Origin: Silurus meridionalis | Taxonomy: Eukaryota; Chordata; Actinopteri; Siluriformes; Siluridae | DNA length: 64,000 nt | Direction of reading: 5' to 3' | NCBI RefSeq assembly: GCF_014805685.1 | Contig: NC_060891.1 | Location: 3,759,001 to 3,823,000, forward strand | Part shown: positions 1 through 46,745 of the stretch, piece by piece | How positions within the stretch are numbered: position 1 is the stretch's first letter | Layout of the letters: each line of letters begins with the position of its first letter | Made by a program: the position numbers and the translations under genes | The notes under the pieces: generated by a model | What the model was told of the DNA's origin: nothing | The model's input: only the letters and a program-made list of their open reading frames with translations | The model's database searches: none

Positions 1-150
1 CTATGAACACATCTGGCTCTTTCCTGCTCAGCTCTACTTGCTGGATGTTTTTTGTTTTTCGCACCACTCTGTGTAAACTCTATTAAAAGTGTAGGAAGAT
101 TTACATAAACTCTTCGAGAAAAAAAATCAGTAAATAAACAGATAGCTCAC

Positions 151-945
151 CTTTTCAAAGGACTTGGGCCACTCTGAGCTCGAGATGTTCCTGAGGTTTC
201 CACGATCCTCGATTTTATAATGTCGGATTTTCTGATCCTCCAGCCAAACGATGAAATTTCGGAACTCGGGTTCATCTGAGGGAGATGAGGGCAGAGAGAT
301 GATGCGTAGAAATTCAAAGAATCAAACAATTACGATCAAACAAATACTTCAAGAATCATTTTACTCATTTAGATGGTTTAAATGGATTGAAAGTTATTCA
401 AGTTATTTTCCCATGAAAAAAAACAGCTTTCTACACTCTTATCATCCAAACAGTTCATTTCTCCAGATGAAATGCATTTTTGTGCCTCTTGTGAAAGATG
501 TTCATTAGCTGGAGATTTCTTTCTTGTGATTCAGTTGATCCCAGAGCAGTTTAATAGGATGTAGGTACAGTGACTGTGCAGCACATTCCATGATAAATAT
601 CACTCCAGCTGACTGTTTGCTCTCTAAATAACCCTTTCAGAGGTTCGGCGTACCCTTCGGATCATTGTCTTGTTTTATATTAAAGTCGGTTCCAATGAGC
701 CGCAGTCCAGAAGAAATCGCTTGGTATTGAAGTATGGAATGGTTGCCATGTTGGTTCCTTTCACCAGGAATAAGTTTTCAACCTTCTTTTCTCCAAAACC
801 ACCCAAAACTATTAAGATTACACCTCCATGTTTGCCTGTGGATTTGAGACCGTCTGCAAACAACATCTCTCCTGTTCTTACACAAGTTCTTCTGTTCAAG
901 CCAAATAACCACGAAACTTTCTTCCATTCATTCACTGTCCAATTC

Positions 946-989
<44 letters not shown>

Positions 990-1860
990 TTCATTCTGAG
1001 GGGACAAAAACATTTCATGTTGCTTTTCCTGACTAAAACCTCAGTCCCAGCTGAAGACTAATCGTCCCACGAGGTTGTATGATGCTCCCGCCCTCGTGCT
1101 TCACTGTTGGTATGTTTGTTTGCTTTTTGTTGGCAGCTAAAAAGCATCACTATTACAAGTGTGTTAATTATTATACAAAATATATTTTAAATAGAGATGT
1201 GTCTTTTTTTTTCTTTAAAACCCAATAAACGTAATCACAGACATCAAAACACATGCATCAGAGGAACCAGAAAGTTGTCACTCAAGTAAAAAAAGATTTA
1301 CTGTAACAATAAATAAAATAAATATAATTAATTAAAAAAAAAATACCAATTATTCATTTTAACCGGTTTGCTTTAGGGTTTAGATCATGTAGCGCATGAT
1401 GATCGGGCAAAGTAAATAGGCTGTCGCCATAGAAACCATCAAACATTTGACCGTGCGCATTAATATTAACTAGTGATTTGGGTTACAGCCGGAACTACAC
1501 AAGTCAGAGCTGTCAACAAAACCGAACAGCACTTTCGATCATTCTGTAACGCAGCGTTATAAATATTTAATAACAATAATATGTTATTTTAATAACAAAA
1601 ATAACAGATATTTATGTTATAAATCAAGGTAAATTTATGTGTATGTCAACTCACTAATAAATCAAATCTAAAAAGATATCTGAAACATTGCACTATTCGA
1701 GTTTACTGATTCACATCCGCACTTTCGACATTTGGAATTAAGTAAGGGCATGAATATGCCTTGATTTTTTCTATTAATGAGTTTTATTACAATTCTTACC
1801 TTTGCAGTCAAACCCCGAGGGATTGTGATAATCTAAAGCTGTAAGTTTCCTACGGAACAT
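151..1860 (-). CDS. rtraf: rtraf (RNA transcription, translation and transport factor; C14orf166/hCLE), exons 1-2, partial
   Basis: Two coding exons read on the minus strand. Exon 1 (1860 down to 1800) encodes MFRRKLTALDYHNPSGFDCK and ends at a GTAAG donor. Exon 2 (275 down to 151) follows a pyrimidine-rich CTCAG acceptor and encodes 42 residues including EFRNFIVWLEDQKIRHYKIE, ending at a GTGAGC donor. The junction phases fit (61 nt + 125 nt = 62 codons), and the peptide is almost identical to the human RTRAF N-terminus as I remember it. RTRAF is a small, mostly helical protein; in mammals it belongs to the tRNA-ligase complex with RTCB and DDX1 and to cytoplasmic RNA granules, and it binds RNA polymerase II. 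Later exons would lie left of position 1. The 1.5-kb intron contains a Tc1-like remnant. The gene is head-to-head with zmym4. Confidence 0.93.
640..1112 (-). repeat. Tc1-like transposase remnant with embedded (GT)n, in rtraf intron 1
   Basis: The minus strand reads as broken Tc1-family transposase. Around 665-790 it resembles the copy at 4900-5290, sharing NMATIPY and a GSLE(P/L)T string. Near 1070-1110 a second piece encodes a cysteine/leucine-rich fragment typical of these decayed copies. A perfect (GT)n run occupies about 950-988. There is no open frame long enough for a transposase and no clear terminal inverted repeats, so this is a dead fragment. I assign it to Tc1/mariner by its peptide pattern only. 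Confidence 0.55.
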
Positions 1861-2990
1861 TTTATTCCCGATTAAATAATATCAGGTAAGATTTATACTC
1901 CAGAAAGTGCTGCAATACAGGGCTACGTAAGTGCTTTGCTAGTAGTGTGACGCGGACCACACTGGTGGCAGAACCCACCAGTTTCTATATAGGTCACTTC
2001 CGTTACAAAATAAGGGGGTATAACAAAGATATGTTATCAAAATAAAAGTTGATGAATTATGATGATTTTTATTATTGGTGCTTTGTTTGCAACCATAGAC
2101 CTCCTCACTGCCATTTTCTGAGTGGAATTTTGTGCTCCCTCTGTCCTTGGGAGCACAATATGTATATAGAGGGATATTAAAACCCAATATAATCGCAAAC
2201 CTACATCAGAATCCGCACTGTAATGAAACAGCTTTCAATCTTCATACCAAAAAGCTTTACGATATCAACTATTATTCATTTTTCCTGTGATTAATTATTT
2301 TCTTATCAGGTGTATAGGTCTAGAGTTAAAAAACGTACCCCATTCCAAAAAAAAAAATTAATAATAAGTGGCTCAGAAGTCGTTACCCCTCCAGGGCGTT
2401 AGATGGCGCATTCATGTACGACGACGCCCGGAACCGCCGCCGTGAACGGCTGCACAAGCTCAACCGCGCGCGATCCCAAAACACACACAACCATATATTC
2501 CTAATCACCGAAATCCCGCCTACTTTTCTACGATTGGCCAATTTCCCGGTTTTCCTCTGTTCCGATTGGCTAATCCTTCGCGAGCATGAGCAAGCAGCTA
2601 ATCAGAGCCCGGGAAGCGCGGGCGCCCTGTATTAACACTAGAGAGTATGATTCCTGCTTATACCGTGCAACTCGTATATGCAGAATATAATTGTATATTC
2701 GTATTAGAAACCAGGTTTCACGAAAAAAGGAATAAAACGAAGCATTTGCATGCAAGTAGGTAGAAATAGCTCGTTTTTTGCCTCTTATTTATCCCTGACT
2801 TTGGTTTTGCTAGCGTGTTAGCCGTTAGCATGCCCGCCATGCGAGAGCAATAATAGAGCAGGACTTTGAGAAACAGTTGATAGAGGTTGGGCCTTTTTTG
2901 GTGCTAAATGCTGGAGTTTGTGTTAAGAATCACAGTTTAGTGGCATTTTTCAGCTCAGGGTGACGTTTTTATTATACTTCCAGCTCCAAC
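1861..2990. promoter_or_regulatory. Head-to-head intergenic region between rtraf and zmym4, probable shared promoter
   Basis: The two start codons point away from each other across 1.1 kb. The stretch from about 2390 to 2640 is clearly richer in CpG than its surroundings (for example CGACGACGCCCGG and CAACCGCGCGCG), as expected for housekeeping promoters in fish. No TATA box is evident for either gene. Around 2988-2998 the zmym4 start lies inside AACATGGCGGA, close to the YY1 consensus AANATGGCGGC. Short ORFs here are not conserved-looking. Shared use as a bidirectional promoter is inferred from layout. Confidence 0.5.
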
Positions 2991-37670
<34,680 letters not shown>

Positions 37671-39485
37671 ATGAACAAACGTTAGACATCGTGTAGGACA
37701 CTGGTGGTGTTCTTTCTTAAACTCTGTGTTGTCCGAGCTTTACGACACCATTAACTAATTGGCAGGTGGGGGGGTGGAAACGTGACTTTAAAGGATCTCA
37801 ACATTCAAGGATCAATTCAGTCGATTTATTTTTTTTTATTATCTCTTAGTAGAACTCATGTTTCAACCATGTTACAAATGCATGCTCTAGTGAAATAGTT
37901 TTTTTTTCCTAAATCGTATCTAATTATCCGGTTTCGCGTCTGACCTTTTACGTGCGGAATCCACGTGAAAACCATGAATCCCAGGTGGGATTGTTTTGCA
38001 AAGCATTAGTGTTCATTTGCCCATGTGGTTCATTTCACCCCTCTGTGCGGCTCAGCATTCGACCTGAAAATTGTGCCGGGATTTGGAATATTTTACCTGT
38101 AATTTAACATGAGCTTTATATGAGCTCTTTGGACGCCTTCCGACCAGATGTGTGTTGATGCACTCCATAACCTTGATACACAGCCTCGGATTTATGAAAA
38201 TGCATGCAGAATGCATTTAAAGCATCCATCTGTTGAACGCGAGCCGATTTAGATGTGCGATCCATAGAGTGACGTGATGAGATGGAGATGGTGCAAAGGA
38301 ATTAATTCCATAATTATAGAAGGACTTTTTTTTTTTTCTTTCTAAATAATAGAGAAGATGAAGGCCCATGTGGGTCTTTCACCCAGGCTGACCAAATCGT
38401 AAAATTTGATAGCGGTGTTTAAACGAGAACAAACACAGGAGAGATATCTTTTGTTCTTCTTCTTCTGGCACATCCGTAGTCAAGAACAGTAAAAACAACC
38501 AACACACCATCAGATAGAGCTGACTCTGGAAAGTGAGAAGACACCAAGTGGATTTTTCATGTTTCAGATTGTTCGCATCCCGTGATTATTATTATTTTTT
38601 GAGCCTCGTAGTTCTTTCGATCGTCGGTTTTCCTGCTCGCTAGACTCATCATAATCTCTTTTCAGTCACATTCTCACTTATATCAAATTGCCTTTTTTGG
38701 GGGCCCAACCGAAGCCAAAAGATGAACTCTTTGTCAAGCGCTTATACTTATTTTAGTTTTAAGCAGCAACGTCCCCCCCGGTCAGCACAGAGGCCAAATT
38801 AGTTCTGTAATGTTTATCCACAAGACTTTGCAGATATTTGCACAGATACAGCCAGCGCCTGCCTACGATGTAAGGCCAATTGTCATTTGCTACCATGGTA
38901 ACCGAACGGAAGGCTTTTGCTCGAGGGCTGTGCTGGATTTCTGCAGCTTTTCGAGACACGAGCAACAAAAGTGGTAAGGCAGTCACCCTCATTTCAGTGT
39001 TACCAGTGTGGAAACTTATTAGTCGTGATAAGACATTTTTATTCCAAGGATAAGTCGTACTTTAACCCGTGGGTCAACTAGACGATGTTTCTTACCACCC
39101 CTTCCCCCACCAAACACTAAAAGTATCCATGAAGAGTCTGTTATTTAGAAATGTATATATTTCATTATATATCACTCGAACCCAACATGGAATAACTCAT
39201 TACCTTAATCACGTTCGTGTTCAGCAGAAGTGTGTGTGTGGGTGTGTTTGCACGCAGGGCACAAGAGTTGTCGATTGAAAGCTTTCGAGAGCGAGTGTGT
39301 GTGTGGTTGCGGAGTAAGAATGCAACAAAGGCTGACTAAAAACGAGGCTTTTTTTTGTTTGTTTGTGTCTGTATTAAAGAATTAATTAAATGTGATCGAA
39401 GACAGAAACATGTCATCGTTTCAACATTGTACTCTGTCCTTAAAATTAAAGGTTATGATTAATAAAGCTGTTCCTTTTTTCCCCC
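37671..39485 (+). other. zmym4: zmym4 3' untranslated region (inferred)
   Basis: No other gene fits here. The first strong AATAAA on this strand is at 39461-39466 (TTAATAAAGC), followed by a T-rich stretch, so the last exon probably runs to about 39480. Small ORFs on either strand lack family resemblance. A (GT)-rich patch lies at 39229-39305. Confidence 0.55.
39461..39466 (+). promoter_or_regulatory. Candidate zmym4 poly(A) signal
   Basis: AATAAA followed within 30 bases by a T-rich element, the usual arrangement of a vertebrate cleavage site. Confidence 0.5.
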
Positions 39486-39599
39486 TCTTGTACAATTGAA
39501 GTGATTTGATTTGTCTTACATTTTAAGAAAAAATTAGGTGAAAGAAGCAAGTCCTGCAAAACTACAAAAGCCCCGAAGCAGCATCAGAATTTGGGGGGA

Positions 39600-40364
39600 G
39601 GGGAATGTGATTGAGAGTGTCAGAGAGTGAGTGTGAGAGAGGAGGGAGCTGGAGGAAGAGGGAGAGAGAGAGCAAGAGAGAGAGAGAGGGAGAGCTGACG
39701 TTGGTGCTGAAATAGGAGGTCGTCAGTGTTTCTCTATAAAATGGGATGATATTCTGATGACCGGATCATCATTCTCAAATGTGGACTATTACCCTGTGGT
39801 TCTTGGACGCTGTTTTCACTCTTGGACCAGAGAAGCAGAAGAAACTGAGGCTGTCCATCTGTCCTTGGCAGTGATGCTATGATTCCTGGATGGATAGAGG
39901 GGGGTTCCTTATCACCACTAATGGAAGTGATTGAAATGATTATGACTACAAGGATGCAAAGTAGGCAGAGACTCCAGTTTTCAAAAATTCGGATCTGCAG
40001 TGAGTTTTTCGATTTTGCTACACGTTTAATTTTAATCTTTAGACAACTTGTAGTAGTCTAAAAAAAAGTATGGTACGAATGTCAAGAGGGTTTTTTTTTT
40101 GCTGAGCAGATGGTGAATAAGTACAGATTGCAGCGAGGAGATGTACAGTAAAGCGAGGTACATATGTATTACTGTTGATTCCTGAAGACATGGTCCTGCA
40201 ATGCACAGTGTGATTCTGTCCAACTCCAGAAGTAGTACTTCTACCTTTTTAATTATTGCAGTATCCCATAATTGAAAATGACAACACTCGTTTCAATGTT
40301 GCATTTTTTTTAAAACCATAAACACTTTTTTTCCATAAAAGAATATCTTGGAATAGTTTCTACA
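39600..40364 (+). promoter_or_regulatory. Probable promoter and 5' region of the single-exon gene
   Basis: A GA-rich tract (39635-39700, GAGAGAGAG runs) is followed by CTATAAAATGG at 39734-39743, a good TATA box. Non-coding sequence then runs to the start codon at 40365. The ATGs in between (39881 and others) give only short frames. A spliced leader exon cannot be excluded. Confidence 0.4.
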
Positions 40365-43078
40365 ATGGGCAAAACACTGAGTCGGCCAGGTTGCCTGCGC
40401 CAGAGCCCTTGTTGCTCAAAGAAAACTGACAGAGAAGGCTACAATGAAGATGGATATATCCCTCAGCGCTCCATCTACGATACAATGTGCATCAACGAGC
40501 AGATCGACCATGGCTCAGCGCACAGCACTCTGGGGTCGCGGAGAGGTCGTGAGACTGATTTCTCCAGTAACGGCTCCCTGGGGGGTGACATGTTTGACAC
40601 CAGATCTTCTGTGCTCCTAACTGGCGGAAGACGACTGGACGAGAGGTTTATTTTCGACTCCCTGAAACTGGCTAACGATGAACTGAGATCGCCAGGAGGG
40701 TTCGCCAGGTCCACTTCCCCGAGTGTGTCGTGTTCATCAGCTCCTGGCGGCTCCATGAACAAGAGGCATCACCACCAGGATAGTGGAAAGAAGGAAAGCC
40801 TTTGCCGCCACTCTTGGAAGGTCCTTACCCCTCCGAAGTTTCCTGAGCCTTTAGAGCTTTCGCCAGGAGAAAAGAACTTTTTAAATCCAGGTGTCGCGTT
40901 CTTCCCAAGCAGCATAACCTCTCCACAGATCTCCCCGTTCTCCGGATCCCCCTTCTCAACTGGCACTCATACTCCGTCGGTTTTTTTCTCCCCTTCCCCT
41001 CTTCCTTACAATCAGCAATTCCACAGACAATCTTTACCTATCCAGCCGTCATCACCAAGACCACCTCTTTCGGAACTTTCAGTGAGTGCTCTCATGTCTG
41101 GCCAAGATATACAGGGGGAGACCGACAAAGAGCAGTTGATAAGAGGACCTGAGAATGTCGTCATAGAGCAGGCAAAATTTCAGACTTTTAAACCCAAGCC
41201 AGTTGAGCCTATCGTTGAGCAACAACCTGCCACACCAGAGCCTGAACATGACACTGCACCTCTTTTGCACTCTGTCATCCCTAAAGGTCCAACAATCTGC
41301 AAAACCTCAATGGAGTCTACTTGGCCACGGAGGCTGATTGGTCGGCGGAGGACGGTGAGGCAAGGTGGGGCAGTTCACAACCTTCCCATTCTTCCTCCAT
41401 TGCCTTCTATGCTTATCCGGAGTATCTCGGATAAGAAGCCAACCCCCCGACTTTCCCCTTTTCCCGAGCACCAAGGAAATGTGGAGGGCCATCTGAGTAA
41501 ATCGATGCTCAAAAATGAACTGCAGGATTGTTCCTTGCAGGACTGGAAGATCCTGCGTGAAATTGAAGAGCGTAAAGCCGGACAGACTAAAAACGAAATA
41601 CAAACTGTGGAAGGCCTAGGCAAAATGTCACCCCTCAGAGAGAAACCCGAGGAGAGTGTTGATGAAAACTTTCCGACTGAGTGTGAGGTTGAGAACTGGG
41701 AAGCTGTGCTCGAGATGGTTAACTCGCTTTGGGAGGAAACATGGAAAGACTCTGATTCCCAGAATTTAGGCTCTTTGAGGCACTGGCCCCTTTTGCATCC
41801 TCCGACAGGTTTTGGTGGCTCCCAGGCCCCTTCTTGTACAAGTTCAGAGTTAGGAGCCGAAGATCTACTGGAGCTTGAAAGAATCTGTAGAGAGGACTCG
41901 ATAGATTCAGAACTCAGTGACTTACTACACACGCAGGCTGAATCACAGCTAGAGGAAAACAAAACCAATGTTATTGTCACACAACCAATGGGACATCTTA
42001 AACAAGCTAGCATTCCAACTTTACTGGATCTTGGGTCTGCTGATGAACAAGTGAGGAAAAACTACGGACAAACCTATTCACCGGATTCCAACTTAACTTT
42101 GGACTCTGACTCCAGTGGGGTTTTCATGTCTAATACCAGCCAGACCAGTAAAGAAGACATTAACTCTGATGGTGACAGATCTGTCTTTGAATTGGACTTG
42201 GCAAGTGCACCTTTACCTAATAAAGGTAACAATAAACAGACTATTACCAGAGCAAGTGGAACATCCAAACCAGAGATAATTGACCATAAAAGGTCACCTA
42301 ACCCTGCAGATTTCAACAAAGTCATTCATTTAAAAAAAGTTCAAACCAAAGGCATAAACAGTTCCAAATCCTTGGACAGTGGATTTCTGGGGCAAGGGAT
42401 CTCGAACACTGTGAAAGCATCAACAACTGATGTGACTTTTTCGAAACCTGATAATAGAGGAACTTTGCTGAATAGTGCCGATTTTGATCCTTTTGTTGCG
42501 ACTGACAGCTTTGTCTATCTCGCAGTTTCGGTTCTGCCACCTCCCAAAACTAAAAGGAACATTCTACATCAGGAAGGCGACTCTTTTTCAACTGGAAATG
42601 ACCCCTATTCCCTGCCTCCATTTCGAAACCGGGGCCTTATCCCGATGAGTGTGATTTTCTTTCCACGGACAGCTTTGTGTACCTGGCTGCCCCTGATTGT
42701 CACCTGCTGGTTGCAGAAGGTCATTCTGTGTATGATTCAAAGGACTCAGATTCGGAGGACAGTGGCTCCAGAGCCGATTTTGTCCAAGCTTCCACGGTTG
42801 GAGACAGCGACTGGGACTCTGACCTGACCGATTCAGAACACGAATGGGACCACTGGGAAGAGCTGGAACAGGAAGTCTTGCAGGGTCTTTTCTGCGAGGA
42901 CCAATCAGAAGTGGACAGCGAGTGCCACGACAAGCCTGCTGCGCGCCAGATCTCTCGCCAGAGTGCCGAGTTGACTGGCAACATCGCGCAGGATAATGCT
43001 GGGGGGTCTTCGCAACCTACGCAGGGGTCAGAGCCACACATGGAGATGGAATCTGTGTCCTCGCAGCTCTTTTCATAG
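40365..43078 (+). CDS. Unidentified single-exon gene, N-myristoylation-type start, one frameshift
   Basis: I do not recognise this protein. One open frame runs from ATG at 40365 to about 42620; the natural continuation is in another frame to TAG at 43076-43078. Adding one base gives 905 codons including the stop. The start MGKTLSRPGCLRQSPCC has Gly2 and Ser6 as in N-myristoylation sites, with Cys10, Cys16 and Cys17 as possible palmitoylation sites, suggesting membrane attachment. The body is disordered and Ser/Pro/Glu-rich (SPQISPFSGSPFS, PLPYNQQF). A sequence TDSFVYLA occurs twice near the C-terminus, once on each side of the frameshift, followed by an acidic Trp-containing tail (DSDWDSDLTDSEHEWDHWEE). 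Undamaged length and sustained coding bias argue for a real gene rather than a retrocopy. No transmembrane segment is convincing. Confidence 0.75.
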
Positions 43079-43428
43079 TGGCAAAACAGATGCACTCGAT
43101 TTAGAAACTTGACCTCTTCGTAACGAAATGGCAATCAGGGATAGAATTGTTTCAAAATCCAATCCTATGCTTGAGCACATTATAGGTCTCCTATTAATAA
43201 ACAGTACTTGTACTTTCTTAGACCTATGTAATTGTGAGTTGCATAGATTTGTTCGCTTGGCGATTTTCGTTTGCTTATTTGGATCATATTTAGCTGAGCA
43301 AATTGACAAATTGGCGATTTATAGTGGCACTTTGACGTGATTGTGATATTACCTAATAGGGTTTTGTTCGGGGGGAGTATTAAAATTGTAAAAAAAAAAA
43401 AGCTAAAACTAATAGCGCAATATAATAG

Positions 43429-43430
<2 letters not shown>

Positions 43431-43506
<76 letters not shown>
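43431..43506. repeat. (TA)n microsatellite
   Basis: Thirty-eight uninterrupted TA units in the 3' untranslated region of the single-exon gene. Confidence 0.95.
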
Positions 43507-43509
<3 letters not shown>

Positions 43510-43598
43510 GGGCAAGTATTAATGCTTTATGTTCATGTGATGAATTCTGAATGAATTAATAGCCTTTTTTTTTTTTCGTTTCTTTTAATTACTGTATA

Positions 43599-43746
43599 AA
43601 TAAAATGCAGCATTGTAAAATGTTTGCAGAGTTAGGTTTTCTGCACAGCTCGACAACCGCGAATACTTTCCCCGAGTGCTCCGTTTTACCTGTAAGCATA
43701 TCACCAAGGCAATAGAAATGCATTATTGTACTCCGCTTTCAATAAA
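43599..43746 (+). promoter_or_regulatory. Poly(A) signals of the single-exon gene
   Basis: AATAAA occurs at 43599-43604 and again at 43741-43746 (TTTCAATAAAGC). Either would end the transcript within 700 bases of the stop codon. Confidence 0.5.
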
Positions 43747-43799
43747 GCAACTGTGAAAAAGACCCGAAATATATATTGGACTTTTTCCCTGTAGCTATT

Positions 43800-45180
43800 T
43801 TTTCCTGCAAAATCTGACAGGAGATCTTGAGTGTGCTCTAACAATACTACCCCTCTTCCTCACTCCTCCTCCACTCCTCTACCATTTCTCTTTCTCACTC
43901 ACTTCTCCTGCCTTCAGCTTCTCTCTCTCCATCTGTCTCATGGCCTAAAAATTTGATTTCTCATGTGGATTGTATGAACGGAGGAGCCGCGAGTGGGTAA
44001 TGTGGGTGACCAAATAGACCTATTTTAGGGCTAATTAATTAGATCAGTCTTAATGAGGCTGTAAATAGACTGCATTGTGCACCCAAACACAAATGGGTCA
44101 GAACAAATGATATGCGCCCGTGTTTTTTTTATATTTTTGCTGTGCGCTCTCGTCGTCCATGACTCGGTTGGCACCTTTTGTCCCATCTTGGCAGCCCACG
44201 TCTCACTCAGTGTGGTGTCTTCCATCTGTTCCACGCTATGCTCTGTGCCGGTATAACTGAGAATCTTGGGGTGCCTCGCTAATTTATTTTGGCTTTCGTT
44301 GAGCTTTCCTGCGGCTATGTTCGAGACAAACTTTCGGGTCGAGGTCACACTTTTAACCCTGCCGCCTTGTAGAAATGTTACCTCAAAAACGGCCTTTAAT
44401 TACACCATCTTATAAGTATATATAAAAACCCTCCAAGAGATATTCGGGTGTACGGTTTGTTAAAGAAATCTTTTTGTATTAGGAAGCAGAAAAGCGGCAG
44501 AGACGACAAAAGAAAGTGGTGCGCTGCGAAAACGTTGGCTTTGTGATGATGTCTGTGTGTGGGATGCTTGTGTTCATGTATGTGAGCCAAAGCCAGGGCA
44601 CATGTGTAGGAGGAGCTGAGCTGAGTGGGTGACTCAGTGTGTGGGCAATTTTTTATTTATTTATTTTATTTTTATTTTTTTGCTCTCTGGTCAGTGCATT
44701 GTATTGATTTGTCAGTTGTTATATGATGCTTTGTGTGCCTGTACTTTAGCCACCAAAGAGCACTGATTGGGGATTATTGAGGCTGCTTATAAATATTAAT
44801 ATTGCCTGGAAATAGGGGCAGCTTTTGATTTGAGATATGGATTTTTTCTTTTTGCACTCTGTATGAAAGGACTTGCCTCTGCTGGATAAAATGTGTAGGA
44901 GGGATTTTATCGTTACTGAAAGAGCAAGAGGTGACGTTTATGTAACAAATGCGAGTCTACCACGCTGCAATTCATTTCTGAACTGATGTAAGTCGGATTG
45001 TAATGTAAAAAAATTTAACGCTGTTTAAGACAGAAAGATTTTTGGGAAGGATGATCCTGATCTCGCTGCTGATCTCATTGTTGAGTCTCAGCTTCCTGAT
45101 TACAGAAGGTCAACTATATACATTCCACACTGACTTCGAAAACTAAATATAGGATGATGATGGAGATATTATTGTAACAC
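43800..45180. other. Intergenic, low-repeat stretch
   Basis: No gene is seen. Unlike most non-coding DNA here it lacks recognisable repeats. It contains homeodomain-type sites (GCTAATTAATTAG at 44031) and non-degenerate sequence at 44030-44360 and 44740-44830. Possible regulatory DNA; conservation cannot be judged from one sequence. Confidence 0.3.
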
Positions 45181-45181
45181 A

Positions 45182-45500
45182 CTATATCAACAAAAGGTTT
45201 TAGACACCTGAACATTAGATGTTGCTGCTTATTGATCATCCCATTCCACAATTAGTCTCCATTTCCAGGTGTTCCACTAGATTGTAGAGTGTGCTTGTGG
45301 AGATCACAGAAGGCAGATACTGATAGGTTTGTGGTCTGAGCTCTATAGCAGGCCGCTCAAGATCTTCCACTCCAACCCATGTACACCATAACTTCATGGA
45401 GCTGGCTTTGTGCACAGGAGCATTGTCATGCTGAAACAGGTTTGGGTTTGAAGTTCAAGTGAATGAAAACTTTCATGCTACTGCATTCATAGATTATATA
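45182..45500 (+). repeat. MITE family A, copy 8 (forward)
   Basis: ACTATATCAACAAAAGGTTTTAGACACCTGA at the left, then GTGTTCCACTAGATTGTAGAGTGTGC and CATGGAGCTGGCTTTGTGCACAGG; the right terminal repeat is lost. Confidence 0.7.
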
Positions 45501-45699
45501 TTATATACAATGATGTGCTTCCAACCTCGTGTTAGCAGTTCAAGCACAGGTTCACTATTGCTTCTGGCAACACAGCATAACACAACAAGCTGAAGATGAG
45601 CTTTGCACTTTAAACTGAACCTTAAGCAGCATATACAGTTATTGCACAAGTATTCACCTCCTTGAACTTGTATAACAATTGAACAAAAAATATATAAAT

Positions 45700-46015
45700 A
45701 TTAGGGCTGCCAATCGACACCAAACAGAACGTTTATGTTTCCACACGGACGGTTTTAATCGCGGATATGTGCACTGTGGCGTTTTTTTTGGTATGGAGAA
45801 TAGGGATATAAGTCTCTGATCTATTATTACAGCAGAGACTTGGCTCATCTGTAAAATCCATTTTTAGTGATTCAAAATAATCAATGAATATGCGTATAAA
45901 TATATATTTATATTTTAGCACATCTGGATCCAAATAACATTCATATAACATTGATACACATACTGCATTGCATTCTTTTTGTGATTTCAGTATTGCACAA
46001 GGAAACAACTTTATT
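45700..46015. repeat. Dispersed repeat B, copy 1
   Basis: Shares CGACACCAAACAGAAC, TTTCCACACGGAC and AATAGGGATAT...GTCTCTGATC with the region 57830-58340. No coding capacity; class unknown. Confidence 0.55.
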
Positions 46016-46079
46016 TAAGCCGTTGAAAAAAAAGGTATCGATTCTACACATTTTTTCCTCCCTTTCTCTAAAATAACTT

Positions 46080-46560
46080 AAAACCATTTTAATTGCTGTC
46101 CATCATTATTCCATTTTTAATAGAAATCGGATCTAATATATAGCCGTTAAAGGGCTCCACAAATTAGCTATAATTTTGTAGTGTTCATTGAGACTTCTCC
46201 ACCTGTCTCTAGTCATCTGGCCCACTTTTCATACTCCCACAATGCAGGTTTCAACTCTTTCAATAGTTTTTGGACAGATCAGGGTTTATAGAAGACCACT
46301 TCTTATCCAGTCTTTTGGTCTTTACAGTCATTCTGGGTGTAAGTTTTGGGTCATTATCCTGTTGGAGGAGCCATAAGCAGCGACTGAGGTGGGGTTTTCT
46401 GACACTATCGGTACGTTGTGCTCCAGAATGGCTTGGTGGTCTTGCCTGTGCAGATTCAAGGCTCCCCATGCTACAGCAAAGAGTCCTTAATTGCAAATTC
46501 GAGCCTCTGCCTGTTTTTAGAATGGTTTTGTTGGTTTTTGAAAGCCTTATTTTTTAAATA
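46080..46560 (-). repeat. Tc1-like transposase remnant
   Basis: The minus strand reads LLQQDNDPKLTPRMTVK, the catalytic-region motif of Tc1-type transposases (QQDNDPKHT), followed by LDKKWSSINPDL. The frames are broken on both sides. Confidence 0.7.
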
Positions 46561-46745
46561 AAGCCAGTTAAAGCCAGATTTGTCTGCATAAAGGCCTAAA
46601 GGTCATTTCCCAGATGTATTCTGGCTTATTAATATGTATTTAACCGAAATTGAGTCTGAAAATTGTAATTGGGCTTTTAAATGAAAGATATGTTCATGCC
46701 TGAGGACTTATGAATCATTGACTCAATCAGTAATACTGAGTGGTT

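Noticed and set aside
41375..42013. A 212-codon minus-strand ORF inside the single-exon gene
   Set aside because: Shadow of a long, biased coding sequence on the plus strand; no start context or homology.
44031..44348. A 105-codon minus-strand ORF in the intergenic block
   Set aside because: No family resemblance, no splice or promoter context; expected length for a chance ORF.
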